DNA of 64,000 bases from Streptomyces coelicoflavus (GCF_003112555.1 NZ_BEWB01000019.1:107012-171011), one strand, 5' to 3'; positions 50,801 through 58,844 are shown, counted from the stretch's first letter. Notes: generated by a model from the sequence alone, not told the origin. Numbers and translations are program-made.

Positions 50801-52392
50801 AGCAGCCGTACGACTCCGGGCAACGACCGCAGCCGCCGCGAGCCGTCCCACACCACCACGATGTCCGGGTCGGCGAAACTGGACCCCTGTGCGCCGCTGC
50901 CCTTCTGTTCCGCTGCCTTCTTGCGGGCGTCGAGGATCTGCGTCAGCTCGCCGATGCGGGCGCCGACGGTCTCGGCGTCGGTACCGATCAGGACGTTGAC
51001 GTCCTGCCCGCCGGAGGGCCTGGAGTGCGGCAGCCACCGCACCCAGTCCCACTCGCTCTGCGCGGAGTTCTCGCTCAGCACGTAGAACTGCACGTCCATC
51101 GGGCTGTGCAGGGCGGCGGTCTGCGCGACCGCCCACCGCCCCAGCGACCGGGCCGAGTCCCCGGGCCCCGCGATGCCGACGACCCCGAGGGTGCGCAGCG
51201 ACAGCGCGACGGGCGCGTCCTCGATCTTCCAGGTGACCTGGCGCCGGTGGTCGTCCTGCTCGGGGTCGTCGAGCACGACCTCGGAGGGCAGTTGCCCGGT
51301 CCCCACCCTCAGCAGCAGGTGATCCCGGTCGGTGCGCCGCCGCTCCCACAGCCGGGTCCGGGGCCCGGTCCCCACGGACAGCACGACCGCCGGGTCGGGA
51401 ATGGCCTGCCGCCGGTCGTCCCGCTCGGCGACCAGCGCGTCCTGCGCGTCCTTCTCGATCCGCGCCTTCTGCTCCTCGTACTCCTTGACCTGCTTGGCGT
51501 GGGACTTGCGCCCGTGCTTCTTGTCGTTGAAGTAGTTGGCGAACAGGAGGATCGGGCTGAGACCGGCCATGATCAGGTAGTACCAGCGCCCGAACACCAT
51601 CACGGCGACGACGGCGCCGACGAGCGGCGTCAACGCCATCAGCCAGGGCAGCGGCCGGGCCTCGTAGTCGCGGGGCGGCGACGGCAGCCGGAAGTTGGTC
51701 TGCCGCTCGGCCGGACGGAGCCGGGGCGGCCGGTTGTAGTCCAGTCCCACCCCGTCCTCGGACCACTTGAGCGCGGCGTTGGGCGGCGCGTACCGGGCCA
51801 GCTCGACGAGCGAGTTCCCGACCGCTATCTGCGCCCCGAGCGGCCAGTCGTCGCCGTCCCGTTCCTTGACGGACTCCCCGTCGAGGGTCACGCCCTCCTT
51901 GTCTCCGTGCACGGCGACCTTGCAGGTCCCGTCGGTGGCGACGGAGAGGGTCAGGGCACGGGCGTCCACCTCGGGGTCCTCGATCCGGACGTACGCGGCC
52001 GGCCCGCTCCCGATGTCGTACTTCCCCACCCCGAGCCGGTGCACGAACCCGGCACCCGGCCCGCCCACTACCCGCAACTCCACGAGCCCGGTGGGCTCCC
52101 CGGGCAGACACCCGGACGGGTCCTGGAGACTGACGACGGCACCCTCGCGCAACGGCGACCCGATGACCGTGGCGGACGGATCGACGGCGTACCCGTCGAC
52201 GTAGACGAGCGGCGCACCGCCGGCTCCCGCCTGGCCCTGATGCCCGATGGGGATGACCTGCGCGCCCGCGACCCCGACCTGCTTGGCCAGCTCCTCGGCG
52301 ATGTCCCCGACGGTGGACTCGGGATCCGCGTCGAGCACGACGTCGGCGGAGCCCCCGCCGTACGGATCGACGACGGTCAGAGTCAGTCGCAC
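47815..52392 (-). CDS. EssC/EccC-type type VII secretion ATPase with ubiquitin-like and FHA domains
   Basis: About 1525 residues from GTG 52392 (GGGGAGG 6 nt upstream). Residues 1-85 look ubiquitin-like, as in YukD; about 90-195 is an FHA domain (VGKYDIGSG, then PLGAQIAVGNSLVEL). Two helices at about 247-286 follow. Three FtsK/SpoIIIE-type ATPase domains come next, with Walker A GTTGSGKS (about 716) and DEFASMV Walker B in the first, and degenerate GAPRSGRS (about 1054) and GPAKSGRS (about 1349), where Lys is Arg, in the others. This is the Firmicute EssC layout (type VIIb) more than the ESX EccC layout. It should drive export of WXG100-type proteins. Divergent from the WXG-like gene. Confidence 0.9.
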   Translation of the reverse strand: MRLTLTVVDPYGGGSADVVLDADPESTVGDIAEELAKQVGVAGAQVIPIGHQGQAGAGGAPLVYVDGYAVDPSATVIGSPLREGAVVSLQDPSGCLPGEPTGLVELRVVGGPGAGFVHRLGVGKYDIGSGPAAYVRIEDPEVDARALTLSVATDGTCKVAVHGDKEGVTLDGESVKERDGDDWPLGAQIAVGNSLVELARYAPPNAALKWSEDGVGLDYNRPPRLRPAERQTNFRLPSPPRDYEARPLPWLMALTPLVGAVVAVMVFGRWYYLIMAGLSPILLFANYFNDKKHGRKSHAKQVKEYEEQKARIEKDAQDALVAERDDRRQAIPDPAVVLSVGTGPRTRLWERRRTDRDHLLLRVGTGQLPSEVVLDDPEQDDHRRQVTWKIEDAPVALSLRTLGVVGIAGPGDSARSLGRWAVAQTAALHSPMDVQFYVLSENSAQSEWDWVRWLPHSRPSGGQDVNVLIGTDAETVGARIGELTQILDARKKAAEQKGSGAQGSSFADPDIVVVWDGSRRLRSLPGVVRLLREGPAVSMFAVCIDAEERFLPGECQAFVVAEPRAEESGRQRRDEEAQPAQQVAGGFPSFQAWHTNAPAEPEQRARAEKLRLRVEEAGVERITGVRPDFVTPAWCLRLARSLSALRDISGETEDSALPGASRLLDVLQLEPPTADAIGARWRMGGQSTMAVIGESYDGPFGIDMRKDGPHGLIAGTTGSGKSELLQTIVAALAVANTPENMTFVLVDYKGGSAFKDCVKLPHTVGMVTDLDAHLVERALESLGAELKRREHILAAADAKDIEDYQDLVRRDPSHAPVPRLLIVIDEFASMVRDLPDFVTGLVNIAQRGRSLGIHLLLATQRPSGVVSPEIRANTNLRIALRVTDGGESSDVIDSPEAGHISKNTPGRAYVRLGHSSLVPFQSGRVGGRRPGAADPAALAPWVGPLGWEELGRAALTKPKTESREDDEITDLKVLVDAVRDANRSMGIPAQHSPWLPALDETLLLDEIEVPVLAGAAPGKLPPAPYGIEDLPSDQARRPVVVDFASFGHLMIGGAPRSGRSQVLRTIAGSLARTHSTADVHLYGIDCGNGALNALTRLPHCGAVVGRNQTERVVRLVNRLKGELSRRQDLLADSGFADIGEQRASVEEGERLPHIVVLLDRWEGWVPTLGEVDHGSLTDELQTMMREGASVGIHLILTGDRTLLVGRIATLTEDKYGLRLADRSDFASLGIPARKVPEEIPPGRAFRNEAGTETQFALLSEDTTGQGQAAAITAIGEAATARDADVPRARRPFRVDSLPSRISFPEAWEMRDPEASRSKLWALIGIGGDEIVGFGPDLADGVPSFVIAGPAKSGRSTVLMNVAQSLLAQGTRLVVAAPRQSPVRQLDGAEGVLKVFTGDDIDEDEFEELIDGASPEEPIAVLVDDGEILEDCDAESQMKKIVSRGAERGLALVIAGDEEDVCSGFSGWQVDAKKARRGILLSPQESSSGDLIGLRISRQMVGGQVTPGKGMLHLGDGELRTVVVPG

Positions 52393-52576
52393 GCTTGTCC
52401 TCCCCAGGCGAGCCCCTGCGGCCGCTTCCACACCACGGCTCACAGTCCAGGCGACGATATCCGCTGGGTGTCGCGGTCCGGCAACAGGGAGGTGACCGGA
52501 CGTTCCCGTTGGCAACGCAGGGATGTGACACCACTGGCCTCCCCCGTAAGCTGCTGCCTCAAGAGCGGACGATCAC

Positions 52577-52617
52577 ACCGGTCGATACATCCGACCGGTC
52601 CGACCGGTGCGCCGGTT
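52577..52617. promoter_or_regulatory. Clustered ACCGGT sites between the ATPase and WXG-like genes
   Basis: ACCGGT occurs at 52577-52582, 52594-52599 and 52603-52608, followed by GCCGGT. Each is a palindrome. The cluster lies in the 286-nt divergent region, which has no gene and should hold both promoters. Chance occurrence in GC-rich DNA is possible. Confidence 0.3.
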
Positions 52618-52678
52618 CGGTCCGCAAACGAGGAGCCACGGGGGTTGGCCCTGCGGCGTTGTGAGAGGAAGCGGCTTC

Positions 52679-52981
52679 ATGGCCAAAGACCTTGACATCA
52701 CATATCAGGACATGCGGGATGCCGCCAAGCATGTCGTGAAGGAGAAGGAAAAGCTCCAGGAGAAGCTCGACGGCCTCCGCAAGTACATCGGGAACCTGGT
52801 CGAGTCGGGCTACGTCACGAAGTCCTCCTCCAAGGCCTTCGACGACAACTTCGACGAGTTCACCCGCGGCGCCAAGGACACCCTCGACGGCCTCGACGGC
52901 ATGGGCGACTACCTCACCACGGCCGCCGACAAGTTCGAGCAGATCGACGAGGAACTGGCTAAGCAGGCGCGGAGCAAGTGA
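52679..52981 (+). CDS. WXG100-like type VII secretion substrate lacking tryptophan
   Basis: A 100-residue all-helical protein, two long helices with a break at VESGYVTKSSSKAF (about 41-54), exactly where WXG100 proteins have Trp-x-Gly. It contains no Trp at all. The C-terminus FEQIDEELAKQ resembles the export-signal region after the second helix. ATG 52679 follows GAGAGGAAG. It is divergent from the EssC-like ATPase, which should export it as a dimer. Similar actinobacterial proteins with SG[FY]VT in place of WxG are known to me as WXG100 family members. Confidence 0.82.
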   Translation: MAKDLDITYQDMRDAAKHVVKEKEKLQEKLDGLRKYIGNLVESGYVTKSSSKAFDDNFDEFTRGAKDTLDGLDGMGDYLTTAADKFEQIDEELAKQARSK

Positions 52982-53016
52982 CTCCTTGCCGGTAGGCGTG
53001 GACATTCCCGCTCGGA

Positions 53017-53047
53017 GCGGCCCTCGGGACCTTGTCCCGGGGGCCGC
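53017..53047. terminator. Hairpin between convergent genes
   Basis: Arms 53017-53029 and 53035-53047 pair over 13 bp with one G-T pair and a 5-nt loop. It lies between the ends of the WXG-like gene and the leftward hypothetical gene and could stop transcription from both sides. Confidence 0.7.
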
Positions 53048-53062
53048 ATCCTTGCCGGCGAT

Positions 53063-53782
53063 TCAGCCTCGGTCCTGGTCACCGAGAGGGTCGTCGAACG
53101 AGAGCGTCTGGAGAACGGCCGACATGAGTCGGTAGATCTCGGTCCAGTGGTCCATGGACGGCGTGTTGAGGGTGAACACCGCCGTGTACGGACCTGTGGG
53201 AAACGGGACGTGCACCTGGATCTGGCCGGTGAGGAGCTTCGTCTCCTCGAAGTTCATCGTGGCCGCCGCGTTGACGGGGTACTCGCGCAGGGTGATGCAC
53301 GAAACCGCCGGACCGCAGGGGAGATCGACCCAGATGGCGTTGTTGTACGGGTCGCCGGACAACGCCGCGAGGATGCCCTGCGCGACCACGTCGGTGTCCG
53401 CGTCGGACTGGTCGGTCGGGATGATTCCCACGGTGAAGGCGCAGTGAGCGACGCCCTCGGCAGGCTCGTATCGCATCCCTCGGTCCGCATCCGAGGTCGC
53501 GTCGTCCTCGGTGGCGGTGGAGAACAGACCCATCGCGGCGTAGGAAAGACCCGTGGACGCCATCAGCTCCCCCACGGCCGCGTAGTACGGGGCAGCGGAC
53601 TCCCACAGGTGTTCGTCGCCGCGAGAATACAGTTCCCGTACCAGCGCGGACGCGCTCTCCACGCGTGCCTCAGCGGTGGCATCCAGGGGAAGGGCGAAGA
53701 ACCCCTCCGGGACGATGAACCAAAGCGGCGGAAGGCCGTTCCTGCGAGGTACGGCGTGCGGTATGGATACGTCAGACGTCAT
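53063..53782 (-). CDS. Hypothetical protein of the type VII-like locus (239 aa)
   Basis: A 239-residue soluble protein from ATG 53782; no clear ribosome-binding site, so the start is tentative. It begins PPLWFIVPEGFFALPLD and shows alternating helices and strands, with a C-terminal segment LMSAVLQTLSFDDP. Its size, fold rhythm and position after a WXG cassette parallel the 235-residue protein at 61.3-62.0 kb, so the two may be distant paralogues and serve as cassette-specific chaperones or adaptors. That role is inferred; no family is recognised. Confidence 0.72.
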   Translation of the reverse strand: MTSDVSIPHAVPRRNGLPPLWFIVPEGFFALPLDATAEARVESASALVRELYSRGDEHLWESAAPYYAAVGELMASTGLSYAAMGLFSTATEDDATSDADRGMRYEPAEGVAHCAFTVGIIPTDQSDADTDVVAQGILAALSGDPYNNAIWVDLPCGPAVSCITLREYPVNAAATMNFEETKLLTGQIQVHVPFPTGPYTAVFTLNTPSMDHWTEIYRLMSAVLQTLSFDDPLGDQDRG

Positions 53783-53835
53783 GAGAAGTAATGTGCCGTT
53801 CCTGTCCGGTGTGAGACACGGAATCCAGAACCTCG

Positions 53836-54750
53836 TCAGGTGAGGAAGTCGTCCGGATGGTATTCCGTCAGGCTGAGTTCGGTGCCGTCCGCATCCATCA
53901 CCGTGTTCAGGCCGGAGTGTCCGAAAAAGGCGTGAACCGTGCTGGGGGCCAGTACCTCGATACGAAGGCAGCCGCAGGTGTTCTGCTTGACGAGTGGCGC
54001 CCGGGCGTCTGGTGCCTGTGCCGACGCGAACCGCTCCGCGGTCTCCCGTTGAGCGGGTGTCAGTCGGTCCAGCGGGATGAAATCGAGCGGCTCGATGAGA
54101 TAACGAGTCAGCCTCTCTCGTTTCACGCTGCTGAATCGGCACCACGAACCGTCCGTGAAGGTGATCTTGACATCGTTGCCGACCTTGAAGTCGCGCAACT
54201 CGACGCTTCTTATGTCGGACCGTGGAATCTCCCACAGGTGTTCGTCGTCGATGAGAGCGTCGTCTCCCTTGACGTACGGAAACCCGACGATCACCAACCG
54301 ACGGTCTGTGACGACCGCGTGCGTGCGGTAGTGATCGGCAGAGGACCGTGCCGGGTCCAACTGCCACGGCAGCGTGCGGGCCGTGGTGTCCGGAGCGGCC
54401 CAGATGACCGGGAAGTCCTCGACCTCGTCCGCACGGTCGTGAGAGCGGTCCGCACCAGTCCCGCCGGACGGTCCGCCGACGCTCCCGCCCTGGGAAGACA
54501 GCGCTCCCCAGGCCAGGGTGACCGCGGCGATCGCCGTGCCCTTCAGCGTGTTCAGCGCACCCGCCTGCGGTGCCGACCGCGCCGTGTACGTCGGTCCTTC
54601 AGGCCAGCCGGGCAGTTGCCCCTGGATGTCGTTGCGCTCCGTGTCGCGGAACCAACGCCGTCCCCTGACGCGCATGGCCGCGCCGGAAGCGAACACGACG
54701 GGGGCGCGAGCGAGGAAGGTCTCTCCCTGCGGGGGTAGCCAGAGGTTCAT
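53836..54750 (-). CDS. PH-like domain protein of the type VII-like locus
   Basis: A 304-residue protein with a weakly hydrophobic stretch near residues 66-84. The middle (about 143-205) fits a bacterial pleckstrin-homology fold: strands AVVTDRRLVIVGF, WEIPRSDIRSVELR and KITFTDGSWCRFSS. The C-terminus has a second small domain with CGCLRIEVL. ATG 54750 follows AAGGAGAAGGAA. A similar PH-like gene is found at 56.6-57.3 kb, so each cassette region has one. Possible membrane-lipid binding or protein adaptor; not proven. Confidence 0.75.
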   Translation of the reverse strand: MNLWLPPQGETFLARAPVVFASGAAMRVRGRRWFRDTERNDIQGQLPGWPEGPTYTARSAPQAGALNTLKGTAIAAVTLAWGALSSQGGSVGGPSGGTGADRSHDRADEVEDFPVIWAAPDTTARTLPWQLDPARSSADHYRTHAVVTDRRLVIVGFPYVKGDDALIDDEHLWEIPRSDIRSVELRDFKVGNDVKITFTDGSWCRFSSVKRERLTRYLIEPLDFIPLDRLTPAQRETAERFASAQAPDARAPLVKQNTCGCLRIEVLAPSTVHAFFGHSGLNTVMDADGTELSLTEYHPDDFLT

Positions 54751-54805
54751 GGCCGTCGTTCCTTCTCCTTGGCGAACATGGCAGTGATGCGCCTCTCCGG
54801 GTACC

Positions 54806-56023
54806 TCAGTCGGTCACGTGCCCATAGATCTTCGGAGCGACCTTGAGGCCGGCGTCCAGCGCCATCCCGGCAGCACTGAACGGTTCCAGGTTCACGCCCG
54901 GTATCAGGTTCGCACCCTTGGTTCCGATCAACTGACCCGGGTGGTAGCCGGCGTAGGACAGGCCGCCCATGCGCGACATCAGACCACTGCTCGAGTGCGC
55001 GACCTCGAAGACCTCGTCGGAGAAGCCGCCGATCTTCACGAGGCCCGCCTTGCCCAGACCTCCTGTGATATTGGCCGACTCCTTTCCGAAGGAAAGCACC
55101 ACTCGTGCTCTACCGATTTCGGTGGCTTTGAATCCCTTACCCAGTCTGCTCGCGGTAGTGGCCGCTTTTGCCGCGCCGACGACCTTGGCTCCCTTGCCGA
55201 GCATGCCGATACCCGGAAGCAGCCCCACGGCGTCGAGACCGATCTGTGCCCAGCCCACGTCGGCGCCGGCCGCCTTCGCTACGCCGTGAGTCGCCAGTGA
55301 CAAGCCGGCGCCGATGAGCGCGGCCGTTCCGAAGATCGCTGAGAGCGGCGGGAACGGGAGGGTCACGATGGCCAGCATGCCCAGCACCGCTGTGATGTCG
55401 CTGAGCACGTCGCCGATCGCCTTGATCAGGTCCGCGTGTTCCTTCAGCCAGTCGCCGGTGGCGTCCCAGGCGTCGGCGATGCCCTTGCCGAGTTTGTCCC
55501 AGAAGCCGGGCTCGTTGGGCGCGATGTCGGCGGCCTTGTCCAGCTCCTTGCCGATGTTGCGAGCCGCTTCCCTGAAGCGTTCCTCCAGGTCGTGGACCTT
55601 CTGGATGACGCCGTCGACCGCGCTGGACGCCTCACCGAGCTCCTTGCTGCCCTTGCCGTCGGCCTTGGCCTCGGCGTCGGCTCTCGCGTCGAGTTTGTCA
55701 CCGGCCGACTTCTCGAGCCGGTTCGCCTCGTCCTGGAACTCCTTCAGCTCGTTGGACCAGCGGTGCAGCGCACGTGAGGCCTTGTCGAAGGACTCGAAGC
55801 TCTTGCGGATGAGCGGGGTGACGTCCTCGCCGATGTACTCGGTGAACGCGATTGCGGTCTTGCCCTTCCAGGCGCCGCATTCGATCCGCTCGAGTTCCCT
55901 CACCGCGGTGCCCAGGTCACTGGCCAGACCGCCGAGCTTCTTGGCGAGGTCGCGGGTGTCCTCGACATCTCCCGGGGTGGGGTCCCAGCCTATGTTGGGG
56001 AACGCGGGACGCGTACCGGCCAC
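54806..56023 (-). CDS. Large WXG-domain protein, probable type VII secretion substrate (cassette 1)
   Basis: About 405 residues from GTG 56023, 2 nt after the stop of the small partner. The N-terminal helical domain has the WxG motif in GAWKGKTAIAFTEY (about 50-63), followed by long helices (to about 185). Then the motif ADIAPNEPGFWDKLGKGIAD (about 163-182, shared with the cassette 2 protein), a hydrophobic block VLSDITAVLGMLAIVTLPF, and a C-terminal part without recognisable toxin motif. Layout resembles LXG/WXG-fused effectors. It could be a secreted effector or a structural export partner. Its small partner is probably a heterodimer mate. Confidence 0.78.
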   Translation of the reverse strand: MAGTRPAFPNIGWDPTPGDVEDTRDLAKKLGGLASDLGTAVRELERIECGAWKGKTAIAFTEYIGEDVTPLIRKSFESFDKASRALHRWSNELKEFQDEANRLEKSAGDKLDARADAEAKADGKGSKELGEASSAVDGVIQKVHDLEERFREAARNIGKELDKAADIAPNEPGFWDKLGKGIADAWDATGDWLKEHADLIKAIGDVLSDITAVLGMLAIVTLPFPPLSAIFGTAALIGAGLSLATHGVAKAAGADVGWAQIGLDAVGLLPGIGMLGKGAKVVGAAKAATTASRLGKGFKATEIGRARVVLSFGKESANITGGLGKAGLVKIGGFSDEVFEVAHSSSGLMSRMGGLSYAGYHPGQLIGTKGANLIPGVNLEPFSAAGMALDAGLKVAPKIYGHVTD

Positions 56024-56025
56024 GT

Positions 56026-56331
56026 CTACTTCCCCTTCTTGGCCTTGGCGGCTTTGAGGGACTCCGCCAACTCCAGGTCGAGGTCGCCGAACGTGTCGCC
56101 GATGTGGTTGATCATCTTCACGGCGCCTTGCGTGTGCTTGCCCAGCTGCTTGATCCCGTAGCCCCACTCGTCGGCGAAGTCCTGGACATCTTCGACGAGT
56201 TCGGGTTCACCGACGGCCGAGGCGTCGGCGCCGCGCAACGTCCGGCGTGTGGCTTCCATGCGGTCGCTGATGGTGGAGAACGTCTCCTTCAGGTGCTGGA
56301 AGATGGTGTCGTCGAGTGTCAGGTCGCTCAT
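56026..56331 (-). CDS. Small helical partner protein with DEWxYGIKQ motif (cassette 1)
   Basis: A 101-residue all-helical protein with two helices and a break at DEWGYGIKQLGKH (about 53-65). The same motif, DEWSYGIKQMSKF, occurs in the cassette 2 protein at 63.4 kb. Size and fold match ESAT-6/WXG-like partners, with Trp in the turn. It is encoded directly before the large WxG protein, the usual order for a secreted heterodimer. Ends in a Lys-rich tail (AKAKKGK). Confidence 0.78.
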   Translation of the reverse strand: MSDLTLDDTIFQHLKETFSTISDRMEATRRTLRGADASAVGEPELVEDVQDFADEWGYGIKQLGKHTQGAVKMINHIGDTFGDLDLELAESLKAAKAKKGK

Positions 56332-56615
56332 GCGGCGGTCGGGTCCCTCCGGGCTTTGCGGTCAATCTCACTGACCGTATCGATCAGTCGCCCGGTTTCT
56401 CCACCGCGAACTGGTCAAGTGTCCGCATTCACTGTGGCGCACCCGGAAGTCCCCGATGTGGACGCGGGTGGTGTGCATCACCAGAGGCATGTAGGTCAGT
56501 GGAACGGGGCCCGCTGACCCGTCCAAGGGAGTCGATGTCGCTCACCGCCGGGTGGAGTCAGAGAATGCCCGCAAAGCGGTACAGGCGGTGTGCTGCACTG
56601 TGTTGTCGCCGTCGC
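56332..56615. other. 284-nt intergenic gap within the type VII-like locus
   Basis: No gene is seen here. It lies upstream of cassette 1 and after the PH-like membrane gene, and should hold the promoter of cassette 1 on the minus strand. TTGACC (minus strand, about 56411-56416) is a possible -35 element, but no well-spaced -10 follows. Confidence 0.4.
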
Positions 56616-57332
56616 TCAGTCTCTCGGGAGGACTGGGGAGCGCTGGGCGTCAGTGCTGCCGAGGCGGGGCAGTCGCATCAGGTACTTGTGGATCTCGCTT
56701 GGTTCTTCATCGGTGATGACCGTCAGCCACGATCCGTCGGAGAACAGGACGCGGAGCCTGTCACTGGGGTGGATGCGGAGAAGCGGATCCTCCACCCGGG
56801 CTTCCTGCACCGGTATCTCGGCAACGACGACCATGCGCTCCGTCTGTCGGACGGACACACGCTTGGGAGGAGCGGCCAGTACGACGTGGTCCGGCGTCAG
56901 TACGAGGAGGCGCTTGGGGTGCGACGAATGCCCGTACCAGCGCAGCAGGAACTGTCCGGCCGCCGCCGTCCAGTCCCCGTCGAAGAGTTGGTCCAGGGCG
57001 TGGGCCTTGATGGCCTCTTTCCGCCCCTTCTTGTCCAGAGCCCGAGCGCGGGCCCTGGCACGCTCCTTGGAGCTCAGGAGCCATTCCGCCAAGTCCTCCA
57101 ACGAAGCGAGTAGCGCCAAGAGTGCCCCAAACGGCCAGAGGACGCCTACGAGCGCGACACCCAGCATGCCGAGCGGCCGCATCGACGCAGGACGTAGAGG
57201 CGCTCCGCCCGCAGCCTCGCGCACTTCCGCGGGCGGTTCCGGAATCTTGCTGATCCGACACCAGGCGGCACAGTCGGCCGCAAGGCCGAGTCGCGTCTTC
57301 GCAAGCTTCGCGAGGCCTGTGGATCTCATCAT
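56616..57332 (-). CDS. PH-like membrane-associated protein of the type VII-like locus
   Basis: A 238-residue protein whose ATG 57332 overlaps the upstream stop (ATGA). A hydrophobic stretch (MLGVALVGVLWPFGALLALLA, about 55-75) is followed by a basic helix (SSKERARARARALDKKGRK) and a PH-like module (about 130-225) with strands KRLLVLTPDHVVLAAP, RMVVVAEIPVQEA and RLRVLFSDGSWLTVITD. The same DGSW turn occurs in the PH-like protein at 53.8-54.8 kb, which supports common ancestry. Probably sits on the inner face of the membrane; role unknown. Confidence 0.75.
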   Translation of the reverse strand: MMRSTGLAKLAKTRLGLAADCAAWCRISKIPEPPAEVREAAGGAPLRPASMRPLGMLGVALVGVLWPFGALLALLASLEDLAEWLLSSKERARARARALDKKGRKEAIKAHALDQLFDGDWTAAAGQFLLRWYGHSSHPKRLLVLTPDHVVLAAPPKRVSVRQTERMVVVAEIPVQEARVEDPLLRIHPSDRLRVLFSDGSWLTVITDEEPSEIHKYLMRLPRLGSTDAQRSPVLPRD

Positions 57333-58176
57333 CGGTTGACTGCCTGTGATTCCTGGACCGTTACAGCCTGTGCGTTTTCGAAGGTGCCGTCTCCGGAGGA
57401 GCGGAGGTAGCTGATGTCGCAGGGTGGTGTCTGGTCGGCTTTGCCCTTGGCGTAGGGCTCGCCGATGGAGCCGTCTTCGTCGAACCCGCACTCGCCGGAG
57501 GCCGGGTAGGTCTCGGCGTCCGGGGTGCCCGGCTCCAGCTTGAGCGTCATCGGCTTGGCGGTGGTGGTGGCCGTGAGGGCGAAGCCAGGGACATTGATGG
57601 ACGCCGTGGCCCGGATCTCGTGGAAGTCGGTCTTGTCGAGCCAGGCCCAGGTCGGCAGGTTCACCTTCGTGGTCTGGGCGGGGGCGAGGGTGACCTCGGT
57701 GCCGGGGAGCTTCATGTGCTGGTAGGCGAGGGCGGCGAGTATCTCCGGGGTGATGGCCCGCTCTGTACCGGGGCGGCGGGGCCTCGCCGTTGTCGACCCA
57801 GAAGGGGAGTTCGGTGCAGGATCTGCGCTTGAGGATGTCGGGCTCGTCGGGATTCTCTACGCCGGCCCAGAACATGCCCTCGCCGTCCTTGGCGACGAGG
57901 TAGGGGGCGTACCAGCAGGGGGGGCGGGGACCAGTTGACGTCGGCGGACGTCACGTTCCCGCTGCCGCCGTTCGGGGCGACGGATCCGGTGTATTCGATG
58001 CGTACGGCGGAATGGATGCCGGAGCCGTCGCGGCCCCCATTCTCTTTGATGCTGGCGCCTTGGCCGTTCCCGGTCGGTCCTTCGGCCTGCGCCGGCGCAC
58101 CGAGTACGACGGCATCGGAGCCCAGTATCAGTGCTGCCGTCCCCGCGCTCGATGTCGTACGCACTGAGCCCTTCAC
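57329..58176 (-). pseudogene. Secreted protein gene with two +1 shifts in C runs
   Basis: GTG 58176 (GGAG 8 nt upstream, GTGA overlap with the lipoprotein gene) starts a signal peptide ending APAQA-EG (about residue 31). The frame is lost near 57920 in a run of seven C (minus strand), where six would continue into CWYAPYLVAKDGEG and GVENPDEPDILKRRSC. It is lost again near 57770 in CCGCCGCCCC, after which the final frame reads TERAITPEILAALAYQHMKL and runs to 57329. Corrected length would be about 281 residues. The sequence keeps good codon use throughout, so recent mutation or sequencing error at homopolymers are both likely. Family not recognised. Confidence 0.75.
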
Positions 58177-58844
58177 CGGCACTGCTCCGCCTTCGTCTCG
58201 ACAAACACCTTGGAAGCCTGCCAGAGGTGTTCGGCCGTGGGGTACTTGACCATGATGATTTCGAAATGGTCGAAGTCGGCGATGCTGGGCTCGCTCTTGA
58301 GTACCTTCCCGGTCTTGACCTCTTTCCCATAGAACTTGCTGGAGTCCACGCAGAAGGAGACCTCCACCGAGGTGCCGTTGGAGGCAGACCGAGTGGCGAC
58401 GTCGTAGTGACGTCGGGTGCCGGTCGAAGTCCATCCGCCGTCGATGCGGCTGTTGATCTGCGTCTCGGCGTAGTGCAGCCCGTCCCCGGTGGCGTATGCG
58501 GCCACGGCGGCGTCCTTGGCCGTGCGTTTGTCGACGCCTCGATAGATCGCGCGGACGTAGTTCGCCGCGTCGTCCATCGCGGCCGCTTCGCTCTCGTCCC
58601 TCGGCTTGTCCCAGTCGAAGACCAGGTTCATGTCCTTGGGGAGCGACACGTCGACGCCGTCCGGCTTGTCCACCGCCGGTGTCGCCGAAGGCTTCGGCGA
58701 TTCCTTAGGAGTCTGCGCGCCCTGATCGGCCCCCGCGATCTTGTCGTTGTCGCTGGACTTGTCGTCCCCGCCCCCGCAGGCCGTCAGCAGCAGAGCTGCT
58801 GAGGCGGCGAGCGCGGCAGCAACGGGCAAAGAGCGGCGCTTCAC
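58173..58844 (-). CDS. Lipoprotein of the type VII-like locus
   Basis: A 223-residue lipoprotein: basic N-terminus, hydrophobic stretch and lipobox LLTAC (Cys about 23), then a charged Ser/Asp/Pro linker and a soluble domain (about 70-223). The domain has helix-strand alternation (AAMDDAANYVRAIYRGVDK, then VEVSFCVDSSKFYGKEV), reminiscent of small cystatin- or NTF2-like outer domains. It overlaps the secreted-protein gene by 4 nt. Function unknown; its place suggests part of the cell-surface side of the locus. Confidence 0.85.
   Translation of the reverse strand: MKRRSLPVAAALAASAALLLTACGGGDDKSSDNDKIAGADQGAQTPKESPKPSATPAVDKPDGVDVSLPKDMNLVFDWDKPRDESEAAAMDDAANYVRAIYRGVDKRTAKDAAVAAYATGDGLHYAETQINSRIDGGWTSTGTRRHYDVATRSASNGTSVEVSFCVDSSKFYGKEVKTGKVLKSEPSIADFDHFEIIMVKYPTAEHLWQASKVFVETKAEQCR

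Noticed and set aside
54806..56023. Polymorphic toxin with immunity gene
   Set aside because: The C-terminal part of the large WxG protein shows no nuclease, deaminase or ADP-ribosyltransferase motif, and no clear immunity gene follows.
57712..58434. 240-codon minus-strand frame as an intact gene
   Set aside because: Its first half is a shadow of the lipoprotein gene and its end is out-of-frame sequence after a C-run shift; only the middle part is real coding sequence.
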